The position numbers and the translations under genes were made by a program. The notes under the pieces were generated by a model. The model saw nothing but the letters and a program-made list of their open reading frames with translations. It did no database searches and was not told the DNA's origin. A stretch of 56,318 bases of DNA from Comamonadaceae bacterium (GTDB lineage: Bacteria; Pseudomonadota; Gammaproteobacteria; Burkholderiales; Burkholderiaceae_C): NCBI GenBank assembly GCA_947450675.1, contig CANFWI010000014.1, positions 1-56,318 on the forward strand, in the 5' to 3' direction. The first letter of the stretch is position 1. Each line of letters begins with the position of its first letter. This document shows, piece by piece, positions 1 to 7,675 of this stretch.

Positions 1-1508
1 GACTTGCAACCGATGCGGTACATGTTGGCGGTCGGGCCGCCGAGGTCTGAAATAGCGCCGGTGAAGCCTTTGACGGTGTCACGAATGGCTTCGATCTCAC
101 GGATCACGGAGTCCTCAGAACGGCTCTGGATGATGCGGCCTTCGTGCTCGGTGATGGAGCAAAACGTGCAGCCGCCAAAGCAGCCGCGCATGATGTTCAC
201 GCTGAAGCGAATCATTTCCCAAGCGGGGATTTTGGTGGCGTGGTCGTGGCTGCCGTTCTCGTCTGCGTAGCTGGGGTGCGGCGAACGCGCGTACGGCAAA
301 TCGAAAACCAAGTCCATCTCGACGGTGGTCAGCGGGATCGGCGGCGGGTTGATCCAGACGTCGCGGGCGGTGACGCCTACACCGTGGGCCTGCACCAAGG
401 CGCGGGCATTGCCGGGATTGGTCTCAAGGTGCAGCACGCGGTTGGCGTGGGCGTAGAGCACGGCATCGCTGCGAACCTGCTCGTAAGACGGCAGGCGAAT
501 GACCGAACGGTCACGCGGCGGCACTTTGATCTTGCCCTGCATCGACGGCAAGCTCGGGTTCTGCACGAAGGTCAGTGGCTTGATGGCGGGATTGACCTGC
601 GGCGCTGTTTTTGCCTTGAGCACCGGCGAGCCAGCGGCTTCAGCCTTGACGGCGACATCGGCGGCTTCGTCTTCGCGGGCGCAAGTCGCGCCCTGCTCTT
701 TGGCCTGCTCCGAAATCATCAGGTACGGATTGACGTGGGCTTCGACCCGGCCTGGCGCATCGACATTGGTCGAATCAATCTCGAACCAGCCTTGCGCGGT
801 CTCGTCACCTTGGCGGCGAATGAAGGCGGTGCCGCGAACGTCAGTGATGTTGGCGATCGGTTCTTTGGCAGCGAGTCGGTGGGCGATTTCGACAATCGCG
901 CGCTCGGCGTTACCGTACAGCAGCAGGTCGCATTTGGCGTCGACCACCACGCTACGGCGCACTTTGTCAGACCAGTAGTCGTAATGCGCGATGCGCCGGA
1001 GCGAGCCTTCAATGCCGCCCAACACGATGGGCACTTCTTTGTAGGCTTCTCGGCAGCGCTGTGAATACACCAGTGCGGCACGGTCCGGCCGCTTGCCACC
1101 GATATCACCCGGGGTGTAGGCGTCGTCACTGCGGATTTTGCGGTCTGCCGTGTAGCGGTTGATCATCGAATCCATGTTGCCGGCGGTGACGCCGAAAAAC
1201 AGATTCGGCTTGCCCAGCAGCTTGTAGGGCTCAGCGGTTTGCCAGTCGGGCTGGGCGATGATGCCGACCCGAAAGCCTTGCGCTTCCAGCATGCGACCGA
1301 TCACGGCCATGCCAAAACTCGGGTGGTCAACGTAAGCGTCGCCGGTAACGATGATGATGTCGCAGCTGTCCCAACCCAGCGCCTGCATTTCCTCGCGGCT
1401 GGTCGGCAAAAACTTGGCCGTGCCAAAACGGGCCGCCCAGTACTTGCGGTAACTGGTCAGCGGCTTGGCGGCACGCGCGAAAAAGGAGACGTCGATGGGG
1501 GCGTTCAT
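1..1508 (-). CDS. ygiQ: YgiQ family radical SAM protein (partial, 3' end off the left edge)
   Basis: About 502 codons are visible from an ATG at 1508; the C-terminus lies outside the window. The N-terminus reads [18 protein letters not shown], typical of the UPF0313/YgiQ family, followed by a B12-binding-like region with the [11 protein letters not shown] stretch. The radical SAM cluster is CFGGCTFCS with Cys443, Cys447 and Cys450 (CxxxCxxC), which should bind a 4Fe-4S cluster and S-adenosylmethionine. The biological reaction of YgiQ proteins is not established. The protein is cytoplasmic by appearance (no signal peptide). It is transcribed leftward and is separated from the CHRD lipoprotein gene by a terminator-like hairpin and palindromic repeats, so it is probably expressed on its own. 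Confidence 0.93.
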   Translation of the reverse strand, partial: MNAPIDVSFFARAAKPLTSYRKYWAARFGTAKFLPTSREEMQALGWDSCDIIIVTGDAYVDHPSFGMAVIGRMLEAQGFRVGIIAQPDWQTAEPYKLLGKPNLFFGVTAGNMDSMINRYTADRKIRSDDAYTPGDIGGKRPDRAALVYSQRCREAYKEVPIVLGGIEGSLRRIAHYDYWSDKVRRSVVVDAKCDLLLYGNAERAIVEIAHRLAAKEPIANITDVRGTAFIRRQGDETAQGWFEIDSTNVDAPGRVEAHVNPYLMISEQAKEQGATCAREDEAADVAVKAEAAGSPVLKAKTAPQVNPAIKPLTFVQNPSLPSMQGKIKVPPRDRSVIRLPSYEQVRSDAVLYAHANRVLHLETNPGNARALVQAHGVGVTARDVWINPPPIPLTTVEMDLVFDLPYARSPHPSYADENGSHDHATKIPAWEMIRFSVNIMRGCFGGCTFCSITEHEGRIIQSRSEDSVIREIEAIRDTVKGFTGAISDLGGPTANMYRIGCK

Positions 1509-1563
1509 AGGGCTTTGGGGTAACCCGTCATTGTAGGGTTTCTACCTTGAATACACCAACACC

Positions 1564-1589
1564 AAAAAATGGCCCCTTTTTATGGGGCC
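1564..1589 (-). terminator. Rho-independent terminator-like hairpin downstream of the CHRD gene
   Basis: Arms GGCCCC (1571-1576) and GGGGCC (1584-1589) enclose a 7-base AT-rich loop. Read on the minus strand the stem is followed by a run of T (the A-run at 1564-1569). This fits an intrinsic terminator ending leftward transcripts from the CHRD lipoprotein gene before ygiQ starts at 1508. Confidence 0.7.
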
Positions 1590-1613
1590 GGGCACGAAGC
1601 GTGTGCCGTCGCT

Positions 1614-1708
1614 GCGAGCGCAGCGCGGCAACCCCTCTGTCATGGCGAGCGCAGCGCGGCCATCCATGACTGCGAATTCGGGCTCCTGGACTGCCGCGCT
1701 TCGCTCGC
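1614..1708. repeat. REP-like palindromic repeat cluster
   Basis: Two direct copies of a 16-bp core, GCGAGCGCAGCGCGGC, lie at 1614-1629 and 1645-1660. An inverted copy with one mismatch lies at 1693-1708. The second and third copies can pair into a long hairpin with flanking matches (for example CATCCATGACTGCG on one side and TGGACTGCC on the other). The pattern resembles dispersed extragenic palindromes common in Comamonadaceae genomes; no transposase is nearby. It fills most of the gap between the CHRD gene and ygiQ. Confidence 0.7.
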
Positions 1709-1722
1709 AGAGACGGATCAGG

Positions 1723-2181
1723 TCAACGTCGCAAGGTCATTTGCCCACGGATTTCGCCGCCGGGGTTGGCCGCTGTGTGGATATTGGCGTACCAGCGACC
1801 GGCCATCAGGTCGGCCACTTGCGCGGCGGTGAGTGTGGCGGAGCCTTCCATCGGGCTGCTTATCTGGCCCGGAAACGGCAACACCACGCCAGCGTTGGCA
1901 CCGACAGCGGCGGGCCCATGGAAGTGCCCTGCCCTGGCCGGTCCACTCAAGTTCGCATATGAGAGCTTCCAGCTCAGCAGGTTGGTGTCTGTGTTGAGCA
2001 CCGCATCGACCTGCCCGTTAGCGCTGGTCGACACCGGCGGGACTTCATTGGCGCCGCGCATCTGCGTCGTGAAAGTGACCAGGTTTGTTTTGTCGGCTGC
2101 AGGCATCATGCCGCCACACCCCACCACCAAGACCGACGCCAGCAGCGCCGCGCCAACACTGCGAAATTGAATATTGTTCAT
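1723..2181 (-). CDS. CHRD domain lipoprotein
   Basis: This 152-residue protein has a lipoprotein signal: hydrophobic residues 9-20 and a VVGC lipobox with Cys22, so it should be anchored in a membrane facing the periplasm or the cell surface. The rest is a CHRD (chordin) domain, recognisable by RGANEVPPV, the WKLSYANLSG segment, AGHFHGPA, and the closing WYANIHTAANPGGEIRGQ. Bacterial CHRD proteins have no settled function. A good ribosome binding site (AGGAGA, read leftward at about 2188-2193) lies 7 bases before the ATG. The gene is leftward and follows the accessory hydrolase gene after 69 bases; whether it belongs to that cluster is unclear. Confidence 0.9.
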   Translation of the reverse strand: MNNIQFRSVGAALLASVLVVGCGGMMPAADKTNLVTFTTQMRGANEVPPVSTSANGQVDAVLNTDTNLLSWKLSYANLSGPARAGHFHGPAAVGANAGVVLPFPGQISSPMEGSATLTAAQVADLMAGRWYANIHTAANPGGEIRGQMTLRR

Positions 2182-2250
2182 CGTAGATCTCCTGCTAACC
2201 GGCTAGGCACAAAGGGTAAAGCCGCCGGCACGACTCGACCCATACTCATC

Positions 2251-4119
2251 TTAGACCCCTCCGCTGCGCTGCGACAGCTCTGCCGTGGCTTTTTGGGCGA
2301 TCGAATCGTTCACGCCAATATGGGCCTTCACTTTGGAGATGACGGATTTTTGACCGTTTTGATCCGAAAAGGTGTGATCAGAGTCGTTGACGAACGTCAT
2401 TTGAAAACGGGCATCCTCTTTCAAGTATTTGCCACCCGCTCCGAAGTGGAACTCCAAATAGTCGCGGCCATCGTCATCGGCATTGACGATCATCAAGGTG
2501 TAGGTTCCCCGGCGACTCAGTTGCTTCACTTTTTGCAGTGGCCCGCTGTCAGAAGCATCCTTGCGAAAAGCGGATGTCAAGGTTCTGCTCAAGCGGGCGG
2601 TCATCAACACACGCACTCGGTTGGCAATGCCGCTAACGTCAACGTCGCCTTGAAAGATTCGCCGGTACACACGCCAGTCGAGCAGTTGCCGCCGATAGAA
2701 CGCGACGGACTTATAAGCCTGCTGCATGGAGTCTTGCCAAGTGCCGTCGGGATTGGCTTCGCGCCACTCCAGCAGGCGAGAGTTCAGCAAAATTTGCCCC
2801 GTCACCCGCGTGTCGGCAAGCGTCGATTGAAACGCCACGAACGAGCCAGAGCAAATGCCCAGCAGATAAAACTTCTTGCAGCCTTGTGCACTCAAAAAAT
2901 CAATCGCAGCGCGGACTTCTGGCCTGGAGTCTTTGCTGTAAAGATGGCTCGCCCGAAAGCCCTCTGTCGTGCGACTGTCGCCCAGCCCGGTCAAGTCAAA
3001 GCGCAAGGAGCGGCAGCCCGCCCGGGCCAACTCACGGGCCATGTGAACGTAAATTCTGTTCGGCCCAATGCGGTAATTACCGGCCACGTTGAGCATCAAA
3101 ATGGCCGTGTCGCTGCAGCCTGACTCTGCTTGTTCTCGTTCTGACTCCGTCAAAATACCAAAGAGCTTGGGCGCCAGCCCGCCGCTCGCACCGCCGAAAG
3201 TCACAGCGGTCTCACGCAAGCCGTCAAATTGATGCTGACATGGTTTTTCTGGATCGGCATTGACAAGGGGGCGAGGCAAGGGCTTGTCGGCCTCATCTTT
3301 TTTGTCCTTCAAATCCGCCAGGAGCCAGTCTTTCAGCAGCGTCAGTGTGGACGCATGCAATTGCGTTTCACGCGGTTCGTTCATCATGGCCGCATAGCCG
3401 GGCGCAAGCGCACAGGTCGCCTCCACACCCCGGCTTTGAAGCGCGGCCAACAGCTGCTTGGCACTCGGCCTGTCGTCACGGTCCAATAACAAGACGCGAT
3501 CCGCCAACAGACCGTCCACTGGCAGACCCGGCAAGGCGTCGAGCTCAGCCAGCGTTTGCGCGGTGTACAAAAACCCCAGCGACTCGATGTCGCCGGACAC
3601 GGGCTCGCGCTGTCCATCATGGCTGCGATCACGGGTGAACGCAGCCGCACGCAATTCCCGGGCGAAGGCTCGACCAGTGGCACAGGGCGCCCACAAGATC
3701 AGTTTTGCAACACCACCTAATTGCCCAGCCGCATGGGCGGCTAAATTGGCGCCCAGACGCAGCCCAAAAAGACAAAATTCAGAGCATCCAGATATTTTTT
3801 CGAGCTGCTGTGTGGCGCAGACGATGCTGTCCGTCCAGCTTTGCAAGCGTTTCGGCTGTGCATCGTCGCCCGCAGAATCCCCCGTTCCGGGGTAGTCGAA
3901 TCGAAGCACGTCAAGGCCAGCCAAGGCCAGCTGCTCAGCCACCTGCGTGTAAGCACCATAAGCGCACATGGACTCGTAGCCGATAGCGCGACACATCACC
4001 ACGCCGACACCCAAGCGAGGCGCTTTGGCCGCATGAAACCAGCCCAAGCAACTGACGCCACCCGCGCTAAAAAAGAACGGGCGGGCAGCCACTGGAGCTT
4101 CAATGTCAAGATGTGTCAT
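2251..4119 (-). CDS. Tandem alpha/beta-hydrolase-fold protein of the carrier-protein cluster
   Basis: The 622-residue protein contains two alpha/beta-hydrolase domains of the type found beside acyl carrier proteins and in exosortase clusters. Domain 1 (about 10-270) has the RFDYPGTGDS motif, but its nucleophile elbow reads G-L-R-L-G with Arg121 where Ser is expected, so it may not be a normal hydrolase. Domain 2 (about 300-610) has RFDLTGLGDS and the elbow G-I-C-S-G, giving Cys423 as likely nucleophile; Asp549 or Asp550 and His582 (NDSDHTF) could complete the triad. A charged linker (about 270-297) joins them. No signal peptide is visible, so it is probably cytoplasmic. The start overlaps the stop of the GH2-like gene by 4 bases (ATGA), indicating co-translation with that gene and the carrier protein. 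Possible roles are thioester release, acyl transfer or editing; these are inferences. Confidence 0.85.
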   Translation of the reverse strand: MTHLDIEAPVAARPFFFSAGGVSCLGWFHAAKAPRLGVGVVMCRAIGYESMCAYGAYTQVAEQLALAGLDVLRFDYPGTGDSAGDDAQPKRLQSWTDSIVCATQQLEKISGCSEFCLFGLRLGANLAAHAAGQLGGVAKLILWAPCATGRAFARELRAAAFTRDRSHDGQREPVSGDIESLGFLYTAQTLAELDALPGLPVDGLLADRVLLLDRDDRPSAKQLLAALQSRGVEATCALAPGYAAMMNEPRETQLHASTLTLLKDWLLADLKDKKDEADKPLPRPLVNADPEKPCQHQFDGLRETAVTFGGASGGLAPKLFGILTESEREQAESGCSDTAILMLNVAGNYRIGPNRIYVHMARELARAGCRSLRFDLTGLGDSRTTEGFRASHLYSKDSRPEVRAAIDFLSAQGCKKFYLLGICSGSFVAFQSTLADTRVTGQILLNSRLLEWREANPDGTWQDSMQQAYKSVAFYRRQLLDWRVYRRIFQGDVDVSGIANRVRVLMTARLSRTLTSAFRKDASDSGPLQKVKQLSRRGTYTLMIVNADDDGRDYLEFHFGAGGKYLKEDARFQMTFVNDSDHTFSDQNGQKSVISKVKAHIGVNDSIAQKATAELSQRSGGV

Positions 4120-6719
4120 GGCGGGGGAATTCCTTGCTGGGTTTTGTTCGAAAGCAACTCAATGCGGGTTTGCTGCAACGAATTAGCCGCGATCACCTGC
4201 CCTGAAAAAGCCTGGGCGCTGGTGCTGCGCAGAGTGACGCAAATGTCTGATTCGGGCGGAAGGTGGAAAAACTCGTCGTCGGCCAAAAATCCAGGCACAT
4301 CGAAATGAACGCCGAGTGCAAAACGCTGCGACTTCACGGTCACGACGGCCGTCTGTGGGTCCAGCAAGGTCGCTTGGGCACTGAGCCCGACGTCTGACTC
4401 CTGCGTCGTTTGAAGTCCACCGCAAAAGTAAACCGCTTGTGCGCTCAATCCACTGGTGCCCGTCATGGTCACGACCACCGCATCACAGACCCGCGGCCCG
4501 AACTGGCAGGCGTGCGTCAAGTCAACATACGCATCCAAAAAATTCAGGGCGGACAAACTTTGCGCACTGCGCGCAGGCAGCGTCAACGCTTTGCGGCCGT
4601 GCGCCACCCGCACGTCACCGCCCAGCCAAGCGCTGAGTTCAAGCTCAACCGGCACGTCACGCGGCTGTTCGTTGTGCAGGTGAATCCACAAGCCATTGAC
4701 GCCTTCGTCGGTGAGCAAAACAGTGCACGGCTGCTGCACACGCTTGAGGTAGTGGTAGCAGGCTTTGGGCTGGCCTGCATCGTCGATCAAACCCCAACCC
4801 GCGCCGGCCCACAAGTCGCGCAAAAACAAGACCAGCGCACCCTTGCAACTTGACGCTGGCCGACGCCACTCGGTCATGCTGGCGGCCATCACTTCGCCGC
4901 TGACCATGCGGCTCCAAGTCAGGTAGCGCTCATGGTCACAGCGCCGCAGCTGACGAGAGTCCGTCTGCAACAGCTGCTCAAAGTAATAGTCACGCACGTC
5001 GTCAAAATCCCAGCCCGCGTTCGAATCCCGGGGCGAGCGCGCTTTCCAGCTGGCGTCATGCACCCGGGTCGCCAAGCCAGCGGGCATCCGCTTGATGGTG
5101 TTCTCAGCGGGCACATTCGCAAACGCTAGGCATTCGGTGGCGAACTGGAGGTCAGCATGCCGGGCATCTTCAAGTGGGCGCAAGTAGGCACCCACACCGT
5201 AGTAAGAACTGGTGCCTGCGCTGGCCTGATGCGGAAACGCGCCGCCGTGTGCGCTTGAGGGCCAGTACGGAATGCCGGGCGCGTGCTCGGTACAGAGCTG
5301 GGCAATGACCTGCGCGAACAAGGCCGGATACCAGACCTCGGCCGGTGCACCCCACATCGCCGCTTGCTGCTCAACTTCGCTGTTGCCGCACAGCACCGTC
5401 AGGCAGGGCCTGTTGCGAAGGGCCTGCAATTGCTGGCGTACTTCAAGCGCCACACTGGCCATGAAAGATTCATCCGCAGCGGGGTAGTCCATGTTGGCAA
5501 ACATGAAGTCTTGCCAAACCAAAATACCTTGGGCGTCGCAAGCATCGTAAAAATGCGACTCTTCATACGCCATGGTGCCGGCCACCCGCAGCATGTTCAT
5601 GCCGGCTACCCGCGCTTGCGCTACAGCAGCGTGGCACTGATCAGGTGAAGACCGAAGACTCACCGGGTCCAGCGGCGTCCACACAGCGCCACGGCAAAAA
5701 ATGGGCGTGCCATTCACCTCAATAGAGAACGCGGCATCTTGCTTTTTGAGCGAGACGGTGCGAAATCCGACAGCGCCTAAATCAAGCCGCGTGTCAATCG
5801 CCGTGTCAGCGCCAGCCGATTGAATCTGCAGCGCTGCACGGTAAAGACAGGGCTCACCGTGGGTGTGCGGCCACCACAAGTCGACCTGCGGAATATGCAA
5901 TTCAGCCTCGAATATCTGCGTCGCGGCGTGATACGTCATGGGTTGCACAAAAGACTTATCACCGCGCTCTAACAGCAGGCTGATTGACGTGTGAGCTGTA
6001 TTGGGACTCCTGCGCTGATGCAGACGACAGACCACCTTGCCCGTCGAGCCTTCCTGCGATGCCGTTAAAACAATATCTTCAACAGCGCCCGCAGGCGTCG
6101 ACGCCAGCCAGACATCCTTCCACGGACCAACCACTGCCACAGGCGGCGACCAACCTGGTGTGCGACCTAACAGGGTGGTGCGAAACCAGCGCAGCTGCTG
6201 ATGCGCGACCATCGGCGAGCGCCAACGCGGCCGGCCGCGTTGCTGTGTCAACTGTTGATCCAACGAGCGGCAAACAATGACCAGTTCGTTGCCGACAGGT
6301 CTGAGTGCATCCGTCACGTCGCAGGTGTGGGCCACAAACATATTCCGACTGACCAACAGCGAAACCCCATTGAGCCAAACCTCAGTCACCGTCGCCAAGC
6401 CATCAAAGCCCAACGTCAAGCGGTCGGTGGGCAAGTGATCCACGGCATCAAACTGAAGCCGAAACCACCAATCCTGAGCATCAAAGCGTCTAGGCGTTCC
6501 AGCCAAAGACCACTGCTGACTCTCTCGCAATGCCGCCGCTGCAGACATTAGTTCTGGCAATGCTTGCCATGCGACATCAGCAGACAGCGGTGGCGAAGAA
6601 AACTGGTCTGGGTCGGTCGCGCACAGTGACCAGTTGTCGCTCAAACGCCGCCGGTTGCGCGTGCACGAAAAAACAGACGCAGCATCAGACGCAAGCTCAG
6701 TCAAGCGCGGCAACGTCAA
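4116..6719 (-). CDS. Glycoside hydrolase family 2-like protein (beta-mannosidase type)
   Basis: The 867-residue protein has the GH2 order: an N-terminal galactose-binding-like jelly roll (about 25-205, with WWFRLQF and VWLNG), an immunoglobulin-like domain (about 210-325, ending near VGFRTV), and a TIM-barrel catalytic domain (about 330-700, with FCRGAVWTPLD and LRVAGTM). Candidate acid/base is Glu448 in CGNSE (beta-mannosidases usually have GNNE); candidate nucleophile is Glu529 in FATE. No signal peptide is seen, so it appears cytoplasmic, unusual for a polysaccharide-degrading enzyme and pointing to a small glycoside made inside the cell. Its ATG overlaps the carrier-protein stop (ATGA at 6716-6719), so it is coupled to the carrier protein. 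The substrate cannot be read from the sequence. Confidence 0.85.
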   Translation of the reverse strand: MTLPRLTELASDAASVFSCTRNRRRLSDNWSLCATDPDQFSSPPLSADVAWQALPELMSAAAALRESQQWSLAGTPRRFDAQDWWFRLQFDAVDHLPTDRLTLGFDGLATVTEVWLNGVSLLVSRNMFVAHTCDVTDALRPVGNELVIVCRSLDQQLTQQRGRPRWRSPMVAHQQLRWFRTTLLGRTPGWSPPVAVVGPWKDVWLASTPAGAVEDIVLTASQEGSTGKVVCRLHQRRSPNTAHTSISLLLERGDKSFVQPMTYHAATQIFEAELHIPQVDLWWPHTHGEPCLYRAALQIQSAGADTAIDTRLDLGAVGFRTVSLKKQDAAFSIEVNGTPIFCRGAVWTPLDPVSLRSSPDQCHAAVAQARVAGMNMLRVAGTMAYEESHFYDACDAQGILVWQDFMFANMDYPAADESFMASVALEVRQQLQALRNRPCLTVLCGNSEVEQQAAMWGAPAEVWYPALFAQVIAQLCTEHAPGIPYWPSSAHGGAFPHQASAGTSSYYGVGAYLRPLEDARHADLQFATECLAFANVPAENTIKRMPAGLATRVHDASWKARSPRDSNAGWDFDDVRDYYFEQLLQTDSRQLRRCDHERYLTWSRMVSGEVMAASMTEWRRPASSCKGALVLFLRDLWAGAGWGLIDDAGQPKACYHYLKRVQQPCTVLLTDEGVNGLWIHLHNEQPRDVPVELELSAWLGGDVRVAHGRKALTLPARSAQSLSALNFLDAYVDLTHACQFGPRVCDAVVVTMTGTSGLSAQAVYFCGGLQTTQESDVGLSAQATLLDPQTAVVTVKSQRFALGVHFDVPGFLADDEFFHLPPESDICVTLRSTSAQAFSGQVIAANSLQQTRIELLSNKTQQGIPPP

Positions 6720-6970
6720 CTGACGGCATGCAACTCTGTCACGGCACGACGGATGGAGTCTATGCTGCCAAAAACACTTCGCTTGAGAAAGTTGTCAGGG
6801 AATTCGATGTCAAACACACCTTCCAGTGCTAGCATGACATTCACACTCGCATGTGAGGTCATACCGGATTTGTACAGATCCGTTTGCATGTCGATGTGCT
6901 CAATGTCTTGGTTCAACCGACCGTGGTCACGCAACACGTCTCTGATCTTGAGTTCAATGGATTCCAACAT
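6716..6970 (-). CDS. Stand-alone acyl/aminoacyl carrier protein
   Basis: An 84-residue protein with the four-helix carrier-protein pattern. The phosphopantetheine site is in LYKSGMTSHASV, with Ser39 as attachment residue; the usual D-S-L is T-S-H here. The region around it and the MLALEGVFDIEFPDNFL stretch match carrier proteins that partner with amino acid:carrier-protein ligases rather than fatty-acid AcpP. The start overlaps the end of the phosphopantetheinyl transferase gene by 17 bases and the stop overlaps the GH2-like gene, so the three are translated from one leftward message. Its expected role is to hold an amino acid as a thioester for the enzymes encoded on both sides. Confidence that it is a carrier protein is high; the cargo is inferred. 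Confidence 0.92.
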   Translation of the reverse strand: MLESIELKIRDVLRDHGRLNQDIEHIDMQTDLYKSGMTSHASVNVMLALEGVFDIEFPDNFLKRSVFGSIDSIRRAVTELHAVS

Positions 6971-7577
6971 TTTTTACCTTTTTAGAGAGTTCAATAATTT
7001 TTCGATGCGGCGTGAAACCCAGAGCCATCACTACCGCACCGGCATAGTCACCATCGTGGCTCATGCTCAGCAGCCACTGCATCGCACCCATGCTCAAAGC
7101 CAACTCGGCAACGCCACCGTGTAGCTGTAAGTGGCAGTCCCCATCGGGTTGTTTGATCACTTCAATATTCCGCCAATCAACGCCCACCTCGCTCAGTTGA
7201 AGTGCTTTGATGAGCGCCTCTTTTGCAGCGAACCTGGCCGCCAGTCGCTGCGCGCACTGTCCCTCGTCGCAGTTGGCATAGATCAGTTCATCCTGCGTGA
7301 AAAGTCGTTTTTTGAAGATGTCTCCAAACGCCTGCAAAGAAGCCTCTATCTGGCTAATTTGAACCAAATCGAAGCCCACGCACAAGCCGCTAAACGCTTG
7401 CTCAAGCGTGACGCGCCGACGTAAAAAATCCAAAATGGGGACGCTGTGTTGATGCATAAAAATAGCGATGACCTGCTGACCTGCAATCCATATCGGGGTT
7501 AAAAACTTTGTTGAAGTCACTTTAAATTCGCTATCGCTTGCCAGCCTGTAGGACGGTGCGGAACAAGCACGTTTCAT
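6954..7577 (-). CDS. AcpS-type 4'-phosphopantetheinyl transferase
   Basis: The enzyme should transfer 4'-phosphopantetheine from CoA to Ser39 of the adjacent carrier protein. AcpS hallmarks are VGFDLVQISQIE (Mg ligand Asp70), LFTQDEL, and RLAARFAAKEALIKAL (Mg ligand Glu120), followed by LSMSHDGDYAGAVVMA. The chain from 7577 has 207 residues, longer than the roughly 125 of AcpS, because about 65 residues precede the conserved core. A later ATG at 7457 (residue 41) would give 167 residues and a longer intergenic region; neither start has a convincing ribosome binding site. The 3' end overlaps the carrier-protein gene by 17 bases. A dedicated transferase suggests this carrier protein is not armed by the housekeeping enzyme. 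Function is secure, start is not. Confidence 0.85.
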   Translation of the reverse strand: MKRACSAPSYRLASDSEFKVTSTKFLTPIWIAGQQVIAIFMHQHSVPILDFLRRRVTLEQAFSGLCVGFDLVQISQIEASLQAFGDIFKKRLFTQDELIYANCDEGQCAQRLAARFAAKEALIKALQLSEVGVDWRNIEVIKQPDGDCHLQLHGGVAELALSMGAMQWLLSMSHDGDYAGAVVMALGFTPHRKIIELSKKVKNVGIH

Positions 7578-7675
7578 GAAATCGCACGATGCTCATCATC
7601 GGGAAAAAGCAATAAATCCTTGCAGACAATCAAGTCGTTCATCACCTGACTTGCCTATCTAAAAAGGAATCAACC

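Noticed and set aside
144..1064. 306-codon open frame on the plus strand
   Set aside because: It is antisense to the clear radical SAM gene and has no recognisable domain; high-GC DNA gives such mirror frames often.
5005..5045. GTTCGAATCCC on the plus strand, like a tRNA T-arm
   Set aside because: It lies inside the GH2-like gene on the other strand; no acceptor stem, D-arm or anticodon arm can be placed around it.
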